Below are positions 47,262-55,698 of a DNA stretch of 64,000 nt, in pieces. The position numbers were made by a program, and so were the translations under genes. The stretch lies in NCBI GenBank assembly GCA_020631815.1, contig JACKGW010000007.1, positions 1-64,000 of the forward strand. Reading direction: 5' to 3'. Each line of letters begins with the position of its first letter. Positions within the stretch are counted from its first letter, which is position 1. This stretch comes from Planctomycetota bacterium (GTDB lineage: Bacteria; Planctomycetota; PLA2; JAEUHO01). The notes beneath the pieces are model-generated. The model did no database searches and was not told where the DNA came from. It worked only from the letters and a program-made list of their open reading frames with translations.

Positions 47262-48788
47262 GTGAAGAACCTCAGCGAACGCCAACGCCTGGCGGTCACG
47301 ATTGGTGCCTCGCTGCTCCTCGTGGGTGGCCTCGTCGCACTGATCATGATGGACCGGGGCACGATCGAAGAGCTCGAGGGCGAGATCTCGGGGCTCGACC
47401 AGCGGATCCATGCCGCTGACGTCGAGATCGCGAAGATCCCCCAGCGCGAGGACGACGTCCTCGTCTACCGCGCCGTCGAAGAGCAGGAGCTCGCGGTGCT
47501 GCCGACCGAGCAGAACATCGCGGACTTCCACGACGGTCTCTCGGGCTTCATGGCCAAGGCGGGTCTCTCGTTCGAGGAGCTGCCCCAGAACCGTCCCGAG
47601 CCCAGCGAGCTGGCCAGCGGTGTCTTCGTGACCCGCAACCAGCTGAAGGCGCGTGGAACGGCCCAGGAGATCCTGGCCTTCCTCAACCTGGTCGAGAACG
47701 ACCCGCGCCTGATCGCCATCAAGGGCTTCCAGATCACGGCAGGTCAGCCGGGCCAGGCCCGCAACCAGTCGACGTCGGACGACGACACCGACGAGGTGCC
47801 CGCCATCGAGCACAGCCTCGACCTCCACATGGAGACGTACTTCTACGAGCCGACGAAGGCGAGCCCGCGCGGGATCACGATCCCGGGTGCCGAGCGCCGC
47901 CTGCTCGAGCCTGCGCTGCGCAAGCGCATCGCGGAGTTCAAGCCCGAGAAGGCCATGACGTACGTCCTGGCCAACTCCGAGAGCCGCCGCGACCCGCTGG
48001 TCGATCCGCGCGAGAAGGCCACGCCCGAAGAGAGCGTGGATGTCGCCGCGGAGCGTCGCCGTCAGGAAGACCAGGTCATCGGCCTCGAGAATTCCTGGCG
48101 CACGATCGACGAGCTGCTGGAGCAAGAGCGCGCGCTGACCGAGTCGGGCGACGTCCTGCGCGCCGACCATGCCCGCACGCGGATCAGCGAAGCGGCCAAC
48201 GACCTGCTCTTGTCCGTGGCCTCCGTGGCCGGCACGAACAGCGTGCGTCTGCCCGACCTCGTCGAGCGCATGAACACGCTGCGCGATCGCGCCAACCGCG
48301 AGCTCAAACAGCAGCCCGGTCGCGAGCTCGTCGTGACCCGTACCTTCGCCGAGGCGGAGCTGGGCAAGATGGAGAAGCTCCTGGCGGACGCCCGCTACAA
48401 GGAGCTCCTGGACCGCGGCCACTTCTGGAAGGGCTTCCTGGAGCGCCGCGAGGTGCAGGCCGCCGCCACGCCGGTGATCGAGCAGGTCGGGCGCCTTCTC
48501 GATCGGGCGAAGAACCTGCAGGACTGGTCGGCCTTCCGCTTCGACATCAGCGGGGCCATCGTCCACGACGCGGCTCCCGAGCGGAGCCTGGCCAACATCA
48601 ACGGTCGGTCCTACCGGCCGGGCGACAAGCTCGTCACGAACGAGGAGATCGAGGTCGCCGAGATCACGACGAACCGCGTCTGGTTCCGCTTCAGGGGGGA
48701 GCGACTGGCCGTGGAGGCTCGAGGCGGTGGCGCCTCGGGCGAGCGCGGAGGCTCGAACCCGGGCGACCGCAGTCTGACCGTCCGATGA
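47262..48788 (+). CDS. pilO: PilO-like protein with a C-terminal PilP/GspC-like domain
   Basis: 508 residues with a GTG start after GGGAG. The N-terminal 200 residues look like PilO: a membrane helix (10-30), a coiled coil (32-60) and a ferredoxin-like domain. The central 250 residues are helical and unassigned. The end (SLANINGRSYRPGDKL... VEVAEITTNRVWFRFRGE) resembles the homology region of PilP/GspC that contacts the secretin. No separate pilP gene lies here, and a secretin gene follows, so a PilO-PilP fusion is a reasonable inference. Confidence 0.75.
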   Translation: MKNLSERQRLAVTIGASLLLVGGLVALIMMDRGTIEELEGEISGLDQRIHAADVEIAKIPQREDDVLVYRAVEEQELAVLPTEQNIADFHDGLSGFMAKAGLSFEELPQNRPEPSELASGVFVTRNQLKARGTAQEILAFLNLVENDPRLIAIKGFQITAGQPGQARNQSTSDDDTDEVPAIEHSLDLHMETYFYEPTKASPRGITIPGAERRLLEPALRKRIAEFKPEKAMTYVLANSESRRDPLVDPREKATPEESVDVAAERRRQEDQVIGLENSWRTIDELLEQERALTESGDVLRADHARTRISEAANDLLLSVASVAGTNSVRLPDLVERMNTLRDRANRELKQQPGRELVVTRTFAEAELGKMEKLLADARYKELLDRGHFWKGFLERREVQAAATPVIEQVGRLLDRAKNLQDWSAFRFDISGAIVHDAAPERSLANINGRSYRPGDKLVTNEEIEVAEITTNRVWFRFRGERLAVEARGGGASGERGGSNPGDRSLTVR

Positions 48789-49008
48789 CATAACGGGGGG
48801 GGGAGACCCGCCGGGAACAGGCTTCTCGGGGCTTTGTCAGCACGCCGTTTGGAAGCGGGACCGCCCTGCGGTTCAATGCGCCGAGCGGCGAGCCGATCCA
48901 GCACCGGAGAGGTCCGCAGCCCGGAGGGGGCTCGGGAAACGTCCACGCCGGCCGACGCCTGGGAGCGTCAGGTCGGGCGTGTGTTTCCCGGAGCGAGGAG
49001 GTGATCCC

Positions 49009-51054
49009 ATGGCACGCCGTGACGTCCCCGAGGGACGCGAACTTCTGCTGGGGAGCCGGGCCTTGCGCCGCGTGCTCGCCCTGGCCCTGGTTGCCACCCT
49101 GGTGGCGCTCCCGCTGGGGCGCGCCCAGGCTGGTGACGATGCCGATCCCGACAGCTACCGTTCCCTCGACGTGGGTTCGGGTGTCGTGACCCTGGACGTC
49201 CAAGACGCGCCCTTCGGGCAGGTCGTCGAGGAGCTGATCCAGCCCCGCACGCGGGTCAACCTGATCGTTGCCCCCGAGGCGGCCGAGCAGCCGGTGAGCC
49301 TGCGCGTGGCCGACCTGCACTGGGTCCAGGCGCTCGACGCCCTGACCGAGCGCATCGGTGGCGTGTTCGTCCGCAAGGCGCGCAACCTCGTGCGCATCGA
49401 GCGGCCCGAGCCCGTCAAGATGGACTTCAAGGACGAGGACGTGAAGACCGTGATCCAGCGGATCGCGGAGTTCGCGGGCGCCAACGTGATCATCCCCAGC
49501 GAGGAAGTGCAGGGGAAGATCACGATCACGCTCAACGGCACGCCCTGGCGCGTGGCGCTCGAGAGCGTGGTGAAGGCGGCGGGCTACGCCCTCGTCGAGC
49601 AGGACTACGCCACGTTGATGGTCCTGCCGCGTGATCGCCTCGAGCTCGACGCGGACTACTACCGCTTCAAGTACGTCCGTCCGCCGTCCCCCTACAAGGG
49701 CGTCGTCTCCAAGCAGAGCGGCGGCAGCGGTGGCGGTAGTGGCGGCGGCAGCGGCGGTAGCGGCGGCGGTTCGTCGGGTGGCGGCGGTGGCGGCAGCTCC
49801 GGCGTCGTCGCGGGAAGCCCCTGGGTCCCCACGGACGACCCCAAGGAGATCGTGGAGAACTTCCCGATCATCCAGGCGCTGCAGTCGATCGTCGAGACGG
49901 ACGGCGGCTCGGTGGGCTACATCCCCACGCAGAACGCGATCGTGATCCGGGGCACCACCCCGACCGTCCGTCGCGTGAAGGAGATGGCGGCGCAGCTCGA
50001 CATCGAGCCCCCGCAGGTCTTCATCGACATGAACTTCGTGGTCACGTCGTGCAGCGACGCGATCAACTTGGGTCTGGACGCTGGTGACAGCACCGGCGTG
50101 GGCTTCGGCCTGGGCGGCTCGGACATCCTCCACCGCCTGCCGTTCAACATCGGCGGCAATGCACGCGGCATCGCCGACCTGGTCTCGGGCACGGCGTTCC
50201 CGTCGCCCACGTCCGATGCCTACGGCTACGGCACGCTCACCACGGCCCAGACCCAGCTGCTGTGGAACTTCCTGCAGCGCGACACCAAGACGCGAATCGT
50301 CCAAGCCCCGAAGCTCCTCGCCCTGGACAACCAGGAAGCGACGATCTTCATCGGCGAGTCGATTCGTTACGCCCGGACGACCGCGGCCACCAACCAGAAT
50401 GGTGGTCTCACGTTCGCCATCGAGGAGGATGGCAACAGTCCCGTCAACGTCGGCTTCCAGCTGTTGGTGCTGCCGCACGTCATCCAGGGCGAAGGCAAGA
50501 TCCGCATGACGGTCATCCCGCTGCGTCGGGCCCTCACGGGCACCGGTCCGCTCCCCGGGTTCGACCGCATTTCCGTTGCCGGGCAGACCATCGACCTGCC
50601 CCGTGTCCAGTCCTCGGAGCTCGTCTCGCACATGATCCTGCGTGACGGCCAGACCGCCGTGATCGGTGGCCTGATGGAGGACCGGATGGTCGAGCGCGCG
50701 GACAAGGTCCCCTTCTTCGGGGACCTGCCGCTCATGGGCTCGATCTTCCAGGGCAAGGAGCAGACGAAGGTCAAGGAGCACCTGCTGATCACCATCACGC
50801 CGCACATCCTCACGGGCACGGACGCCGCAAGCGTCACGGTCAGCGACGAGCTGTCCTTCCGCTCGGAGCAGGTTGCGGCGGAGTACACGGACCTCTACGG
50901 ACGTAGCTGCACATCCTGCGGCTCGGGCGCCGTCGTCACGTACGAAGCGCCCTCGTCGCGTGGGTCCGGTTCGATGCCGGTCGTCATCGACGGCTCTGGG
51001 GTGGAGATGACCCCGCCGTCCGTCGACCCGATCCCGGTCGCTCCCGGCCGCTAG
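49009..51054 (+). CDS. Outer-membrane secretin (PilQ/GspD family)
   Basis: 681 residues from the ATG at 49009. Its upstream GAGGAGGTGATC is nearly a perfect complement of the 16S rRNA tail. A signal sequence (about 22-45) is followed by a secretin/TonB-type N0 domain (about 55-135) and an N1-like domain. A long Gly/Ser linker (about 239-268) leads to the conserved beta-barrel secretin domain (400-605) with VSSELVSHMILRDGQTAVIGGL and HLLITITPHI. It forms the outer-membrane gate for the pilus or secreted proteins. The C-terminus contains SCTSCGSG, possibly redox- or lipid-related. Confidence 0.93.
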   Translation: MARRDVPEGRELLLGSRALRRVLALALVATLVALPLGRAQAGDDADPDSYRSLDVGSGVVTLDVQDAPFGQVVEELIQPRTRVNLIVAPEAAEQPVSLRVADLHWVQALDALTERIGGVFVRKARNLVRIERPEPVKMDFKDEDVKTVIQRIAEFAGANVIIPSEEVQGKITITLNGTPWRVALESVVKAAGYALVEQDYATLMVLPRDRLELDADYYRFKYVRPPSPYKGVVSKQSGGSGGGSGGGSGGSGGGSSGGGGGGSSGVVAGSPWVPTDDPKEIVENFPIIQALQSIVETDGGSVGYIPTQNAIVIRGTTPTVRRVKEMAAQLDIEPPQVFIDMNFVVTSCSDAINLGLDAGDSTGVGFGLGGSDILHRLPFNIGGNARGIADLVSGTAFPSPTSDAYGYGTLTTAQTQLLWNFLQRDTKTRIVQAPKLLALDNQEATIFIGESIRYARTTAATNQNGGLTFAIEEDGNSPVNVGFQLLVLPHVIQGEGKIRMTVIPLRRALTGTGPLPGFDRISVAGQTIDLPRVQSSELVSHMILRDGQTAVIGGLMEDRMVERADKVPFFGDLPLMGSIFQGKEQTKVKEHLLITITPHILTGTDAASVTVSDELSFRSEQVAAEYTDLYGRSCTSCGSGAVVTYEAPSSRGSGSMPVVIDGSGVEMTPPSVDPIPVAPGR

Positions 51055-51119
51055 GCCCCGTGCCCCCTTGGGGGGGCTCGGCCTCCTGGAGGTCACCCGC
51101 TGACGGAGCCGTGCTGGTC

Positions 51120-51199
51120 CGGCGTCGCCCTCGTGGCGACGCCGACCGACGCGGGCATGGGCTCCTTCAGGGGCCGCTGCGCCCTGCTGGGCGCAGCGG
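51120..51199 (+). promoter_or_regulatory. Two strong hairpins in the RNase E/G leader
   Basis: CGGCGTCGCC (51120-51129) pairs with GGCGACGCCG (51135-51144). CCGCTGCGCCC (51174-51184) pairs with GGGCGCAGCGG (51189-51199) around TGCT. The second ends 12 bases before the GTG start. A third C5-TT-G5 repeat follows the secretin stop at 51063-51074. These could terminate the secretin message or regulate the RNase gene. Confidence 0.5.
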
Positions 51200-51211
51200 T
51201 CAGGGTGGTTC

Positions 51212-53812
51212 GTGGATTCCCAAGCACGAGACGCCGGGGCGGACAAGCCCCGGTCGGGTGAGACGTCCGACAGCTCGGTGAGCCAGGCAGGCCGCGGTGA
51301 CGGCGGCGCGGAGGGCGATGCGCCCAAGCGTCGACTGCGTCGCCGACGCCCCACGCGCGAGCGCGCTGAGGACGGTGGGGCGGCTTCCTCTTCGTCGTCG
51401 ACGGCCAAGGCCGCGGAGACGGGTGACGGTACCGAGGCCCGCAAGCGGCGCCGCCGCCGCAAGCGCCCCGCGGGAGCGTCCGACGAGGCGGCTCCCGCTG
51501 GTGCCGATGCGCCGGCCCAAGCCGCCTCCGAGGAAGGCGCGGAAGGTGCCACGCGCAAGCGTCGTCGTCGGCGCCGTAACGCCAAGAAGGACGGCGCGGC
51601 CAGCGAGCCGGCGGCCAAGAAGCCCGCCGACGAGGGTGAAGCCGGCTCGCGACGTGGACGCGAGCGGCGTTCTTCGACGGCCAAGAAGCGCGGTTCGCGC
51701 AAGCGGGACGACGGTGCCCGCAAGCGCGACGAGGGCGGGCGCAAGCGCGACGAGGACGGTCGCCGCGGCCGCCGGGACGGCGGCAGTCGGGATCGCCGCG
51801 GTTCGAGCCGACGCGATCGACGTGACGGCGGCGAGGCCATCGAGATCATCCCGCGCGCGCCGGACCCGTCCGCGCCGGCCAGCACGAAGATGCTGCTGAT
51901 CAACGCCCACGAGCGGGAAGAGGCGCGCATCGCGCTCGTCGTCGACGGTCGTCTCGAAGAGGTCTTCATCGAGCTGCCGGGTGAGCGCTCGTCGGCCGGC
52001 AACATCTACCGCGGCCGCATCCAGAACGTCGAGCGCGGCATTGGCGCCGCCTTCGTCGACCTGGGCCGCGGCGTGACCGGCTTCCTGCACGCGACCGACG
52101 TGCCGCTGTCGCCTCACGACGATCCCGACACGCCGCCCATCGAGCGACTGCGCGACGGGGACGAGGTGATCGTCCAGGTCACGCGCGACAGCATCGGTCG
52201 GAAGGGGCCGGCGCTGACGGGGCGCATCTCGCTTCCCGGCCGCTACCTGGTCCTCATGCCGCACGCAGGCCGCAGCGGCATCTCGCGCCGCATCCCGCAC
52301 GGCAAGGAGCGGGAACGCGTGCGGCGCCTGCTGAAGTCGCTCGAGGTCCCCGAGGGCATGGGCGTGATCGTGCGCACCGCCAGCGAAACCACGGATGCGG
52401 CGGCGCTGCAAGCCGACCTGACGCACCTGGTCCAGGAGTGGGAGCGCATCCAGCGCCGCGCCGTCGAGCCCGGGGCCCCTGGCGTGCTGCGTGGCGAGAG
52501 CGACATCGCCGAGCGAAGCGTGCGCGACATCATGCCGCCCGACGTGACCCGCATCGTCGTCGACAACGAGGAGATCGCAGGGCAGGTCCATCGCCTGTTG
52601 AAGGTGTGGTACCCCAGCGAAGCTGCTGCGGTGGAGGCCGTGGGCCACGCCGACGCGCGCCGCGCCCGGGCCACCCGCGAAGCGCCGGCTGGCGAAGTGC
52701 CCGGCGACCTCGACGTCGAGGCCGCGGAGGCCGCGGCCGCCGAAGCCGCCGAAGAGGCTGCGCGCACGGCACCTGCGGGTGTGCCTCCCGAGGCCGAGGG
52801 CTTCGGGGAGGGACTCGACGCCGCGGAGCCCGGCGCGGCCGGTGCCGAGGCGTCGTCCGACGCCGAAGCAGCCACCCCGCATGCCGACATCGCCGAAGGC
52901 GCCGATGACGACGACGACGACCTGGATGTCGTCGACGATGTCGAGGGAGCAGCGCACGGCGACGACGCGGAGGACGTGGACGACGCAGATGACGCGACGG
53001 GGGACGAAGGCGACGACGACGCGCCGGTGGAGTCCCCCGAGGCGCGACTCGACCGGTTGCGGGCCCGCGCGCGGCACATGCCCGAGGTCGAGATCCACAC
53101 CGACCCCATGCCGCTGTTCCACGCCTACGGCATCGAGACGCAGCTCGAGGACGCGTATCGGCGCAGCGCGCGCCTGCCGTCCGGGGGGAGCATCGTCATC
53201 GACCCGACCGAGGCGCTCGTGGCCATCGACGTCAACTCGGGTCGGCTCACCGACGAGGCCGACCCCGAGAGCACCGCGCTCGTCACGAACCTCGAGGCCG
53301 TCGAGGAGGCTGCCCGTCAGCTGCGCTTGCGCGACCTCGGCGGGCTCGTCGTGATCGACTTCATCGACATGCGGCAGCGCTCGTCGCGGCGCAAGGTCGA
53401 GAAGGCCCTCGAGGCGGTCCTGTCCCGAGACCGGGCCCGGATCCGCTTGGGGCGGATGGGGCCGTTCGGGCTCGTGGTCCTGTCCCGCCAGCGCATCCGC
53501 CAGGCCTTGGCCCGCGCCACGCACGAGGTCTGCGAGGCCTGCGGCGGCACGGGGCGTCGGCGCAGCGCGGGGGGTACGGGCCTCAGGATCGTCCGCGAAG
53601 TCCAGGCGCGCATCGCCCGCTCACGCGGCCGCGGAGGCTTGGAGATCCGGGCCCCTGCCGACGTGGTGATCTGGCTCAAGAAGCACCGGTCGCAGGACAT
53701 GCGGGCCCTGGCCCGGACCTGCACCGGGCCCTTGCGGCTGGAGGTCGACGACCAGCTGGCCCGGGACGCCTGGGCCATGAAGGGCCTGCCGCCCCGCGGC
53801 GAGGCCGGGTAG
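51212..53812 (+). CDS. Ribonuclease E/G with long basic N-terminus and internal acidic insertion
   Basis: 866 residues with a GTG start after AGGGTGG. Residues 1-215 are low-complexity and Arg/Lys-rich. The catalytic core begins near 225 (TKMLLINAHEREEARIALV), with an S1 domain (NIYRGRIQNVERGIGAAFVDLG) and a 5'-sensor/RNase H-like region. About residues 480-615 are a long Ala/Glu/Asp-rich insertion. The DNase I-like domain then resumes at EIHTDPMPLFHAYGIE, with catalytic Asp673 (VAIDVNSG) and the VIDFIDM motif (Asp716/719), and a Zn-link-type CEACGGTG. It cleaves RNA in decay and rRNA/tRNA maturation. Confidence 0.92.
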   Translation: MDSQARDAGADKPRSGETSDSSVSQAGRGDGGAEGDAPKRRLRRRRPTRERAEDGGAASSSSSTAKAAETGDGTEARKRRRRRKRPAGASDEAAPAGADAPAQAASEEGAEGATRKRRRRRRNAKKDGAASEPAAKKPADEGEAGSRRGRERRSSTAKKRGSRKRDDGARKRDEGGRKRDEDGRRGRRDGGSRDRRGSSRRDRRDGGEAIEIIPRAPDPSAPASTKMLLINAHEREEARIALVVDGRLEEVFIELPGERSSAGNIYRGRIQNVERGIGAAFVDLGRGVTGFLHATDVPLSPHDDPDTPPIERLRDGDEVIVQVTRDSIGRKGPALTGRISLPGRYLVLMPHAGRSGISRRIPHGKERERVRRLLKSLEVPEGMGVIVRTASETTDAAALQADLTHLVQEWERIQRRAVEPGAPGVLRGESDIAERSVRDIMPPDVTRIVVDNEEIAGQVHRLLKVWYPSEAAAVEAVGHADARRARATREAPAGEVPGDLDVEAAEAAAAEAAEEAARTAPAGVPPEAEGFGEGLDAAEPGAAGAEASSDAEAATPHADIAEGADDDDDDLDVVDDVEGAAHGDDAEDVDDADDATGDEGDDDAPVESPEARLDRLRARARHMPEVEIHTDPMPLFHAYGIETQLEDAYRRSARLPSGGSIVIDPTEALVAIDVNSGRLTDEADPESTALVTNLEAVEEAARQLRLRDLGGLVVIDFIDMRQRSSRRKVEKALEAVLSRDRARIRLGRMGPFGLVVLSRQRIRQALARATHEVCEACGGTGRRRSAGGTGLRIVREVQARIARSRGRGGLEIRAPADVVIWLKKHRSQDMRALARTCTGPLRLEVDDQLARDAWAMKGLPPRGEAG

Positions 53813-53849
53813 CTGCCCGCCAGGGTGGGGGAGACGGGGCCGCACGCGC

Positions 53850-53878
53850 TGGACGCCAGCGCACGCCCGGCCTAACCT
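53850..53878 (+). promoter_or_regulatory. Likely promoter of rplU-rpmA-obg
   Basis: TGGACG (53850-53855), a 17-base spacer and TAACCT (53873-53878). Transcription would begin near 53885, placing the hairpin at 53892-53912 in the leader. Confidence 0.5.
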
Positions 53879-53891
53879 CCCCCGCTTCGCC

Positions 53892-53912
53892 GCGCCGACC
53901 GGGGGTCGGCGC
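53892..53912 (+). promoter_or_regulatory. Hairpin in the rplU leader
   Basis: GCGCCGACC-GGG-GGTCGGCGC is a perfect 9-bp stem. It lies between the predicted start site and the rplU ribosome-binding site AGGAGG. It could be an autogenous ribosomal-protein binding site. Confidence 0.4.
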
Positions 53913-53932
53913 CGACAGGAGGCGATCTCGTC

Positions 53933-54241
53933 ATGTACGCCGTCATCCAAGACCGGGGCAAGCAGTACGTCGTGAAGCCGGGCGACCGTCTTCGCGTGGA
54001 TCTCCTCCCCGCCGAGGCCGGGAGCGAGGTCGTGTTCGACCGCGTGCTCCTCACCGGGGGTGACGCCGGCATCGCGGTCGGTCGCCCCGTCGTGGACGGC
54101 GTCTCCGTCCGCGCGAAGGTCGTCGCCGAGCGCAAGGAAGCGAAGATCATCGTCTTCAAGAAGAAGCGCCGCAAGCGCATGCGTCGCAAGCAGGGCCACC
54201 GTCAGCGGATGACCGAGGTCGAGGTCGTCTCGATCGGCTGA
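53933..54241 (+). CDS. rplU: Ribosomal protein L21
   Basis: 102 residues, normal length. It opens MYAVIQDRGKQYVVKPGD and carries the basic FKKKRRKRMRRKQGHRQ segment that binds 23S rRNA. AGGAGG precedes the ATG. rpmA and obg follow in the standard bacterial order. Confidence 0.97.
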   Translation: MYAVIQDRGKQYVVKPGDRLRVDLLPAEAGSEVVFDRVLLTGGDAGIAVGRPVVDGVSVRAKVVAERKEAKIIVFKKKRRKRMRRKQGHRQRMTEVEVVSIG

Positions 54242-54289
54242 GGCCGGACGAGACGGACGCACCCCAGGCACATCCGGGAGAACAACGCC

Positions 54290-54535
54290 ATGGCGCACAA
54301 GAAGGGTCAGGGCTCCTGCCGCAACGGTCGCGACAGCAACGCGAAGTCGCGCGGGATCAAGAAGTACGCCGGTGAGGCCGTCATCTCCGGCAACATCCTC
54401 GTGCGCCAGGTCGGTAGCCGCTTCAAGCCCGGCCACGGCGTGCGCATGGGCAACGACTACACGCTCTACGCGGTGCGCGACGGCGTCGTGCGGTTCCAGA
54501 CGAACCGCTGCGTCCACGTCGACCCCGTTGCGTAG
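54290..54535 (+). CDS. rpmA: Ribosomal protein L27
   Basis: 81 residues. It starts MAHKKGQGSCRNGRDSNAK directly, without a cleavable N-terminal extension, so the tail near the peptidyl transferase centre is made mature. The usual GGGST segment reads GQGSC here. GGGAGAA lies before the start. Confidence 0.96.
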   Translation: MAHKKGQGSCRNGRDSNAKSRGIKKYAGEAVISGNILVRQVGSRFKPGHGVRMGNDYTLYAVRDGVVRFQTNRCVHVDPVA

Positions 54536-54593
54536 GGCCTGATCGCAGGATCTTTCCCTGCGGGCCTCGACGAGCCCCGCAGTCCCATGCCCC

Positions 54594-55661
54594 ATGTTCC
54601 TCGATGAACGACTGCTGACGGTACGCTCGGGGGACGGTGGCGACGGCCTCGCCGCGTGGCGCCGCGAAGCACGCATCCCGTTCGGCGGACCTGCCGGTGG
54701 CGATGGGGGCCGTGGCGGCGACGTCGTGCTGATCGCCGACCCGAACATGTCGACCTTCGGCGACATGGAGAACGTGCGCCAAGTGCGCGCGGAGCACGGC
54801 GAGCGTGGCGGCCCGAACTGCTGCCATGGACGCCGCGGCGCGGACCGCGAGCTGGGCGTTCCCGTGGGCACGACCGTGTACGCCGCCAAGAGTGGGCGAC
54901 GCCTCGTGGACCTCGTCGAGCCCGGTCAGCGCTACGTGGTGGCGCGGGGCGGCCGCGGGGGACGCGGCAACGCACGCTTCGCGACGGCGACCGTGCAGGC
55001 TCCGACCCGCTACGAAGAGGGGCGCAAGGGTCGCATCCGCTCGCTGCGCCTCGAGCTGCGTCTGCTGGCCGACGTCGGCTTGATCGGCCTGCCCAACGCT
55101 GGGAAGAGCACCCTGCTGCGGCGGATCTCGCGGGCCACGCCGCGCGTGGCCGACTACCCCTTCACGACGCTGGCCCCGCACCTGGGAATCGTGGAGCTCG
55201 ACCCGTCGACCCGCTTCGTCGTCGCCGACCTGCCGGGCCTGGTCGAGGGCGCGCATGCGGGCCACGGCCTGGGCGATCGCTTCCTCCGCCACGTCGAGCG
55301 CACGCGCATCCTCGTGCACCTCGTCGACCTGGAGCCGCTGGACGGCAGCGACCCGGTGGAGGCCTATCGCACGATCCGCGAGGAGCTGAAGGCCTACGGC
55401 CGGGGCCTCGCCGACCGTCCCGAGCTCCTCGTGGCGACCAAGGTCGACCTGGTGGCCGTCGACGGCCAGGTCCCGGAAGACGGGCCCTGGCGGGAGGCCT
55501 TGAGTCGTCTTGCGGCCGCGGCCGATAGGGGAGTCATCCCCATCTCGGCGGCCACCGGCGCTGGCGTCCCCGTGCTGCTCAGGCACGTGGCCAAGGTGCT
55601 GGCCCAGGCTCCGCCGGCGCCCGAGGTGCCGGCGCAGCTGCCCGACACGCCCCCGGCGTAG
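54594..55661 (+). CDS. obg: GTPase Obg (CgtA)
   Basis: 355 residues. A ribosome-associated GTPase for 50S assembly and stress control. The glycine-rich Obg fold fills 1-155 (SGDGGDGLAAWRREARIPFGG, RGGRGGRGNARFAT). The G domain has GLPNAGKST (G1), DLPGLVEGAHAG (G3) and TKVDL (G4). It lacks the extra C-terminal Obg domain and ends in a Pro-rich tail. The N-terminal fold contains an unusual GGPNCCHGR instead of the common GKNKHG-like stretch. It follows rplU-rpmA as usual. Confidence 0.95.
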   Translation: MFLDERLLTVRSGDGGDGLAAWRREARIPFGGPAGGDGGRGGDVVLIADPNMSTFGDMENVRQVRAEHGERGGPNCCHGRRGADRELGVPVGTTVYAAKSGRRLVDLVEPGQRYVVARGGRGGRGNARFATATVQAPTRYEEGRKGRIRSLRLELRLLADVGLIGLPNAGKSTLLRRISRATPRVADYPFTTLAPHLGIVELDPSTRFVVADLPGLVEGAHAGHGLGDRFLRHVERTRILVHLVDLEPLDGSDPVEAYRTIREELKAYGRGLADRPELLVATKVDLVAVDGQVPEDGPWREALSRLAAAADRGVIPISAATGAGVPVLLRHVAKVLAQAPPAPEVPAQLPDTPPA

Positions 55662-55698
55662 CGGGGGCCACGAGGCCGCGGCGGGGCGGAGCGCGGCC

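Noticed and set aside
48840..48870. A sigma-54-like site before the secretin (CAGCACG-CCGT-TTGGA)
   Set aside because: Both key dinucleotides (-24 GG and -12 GC) are changed, so the match is too weak.
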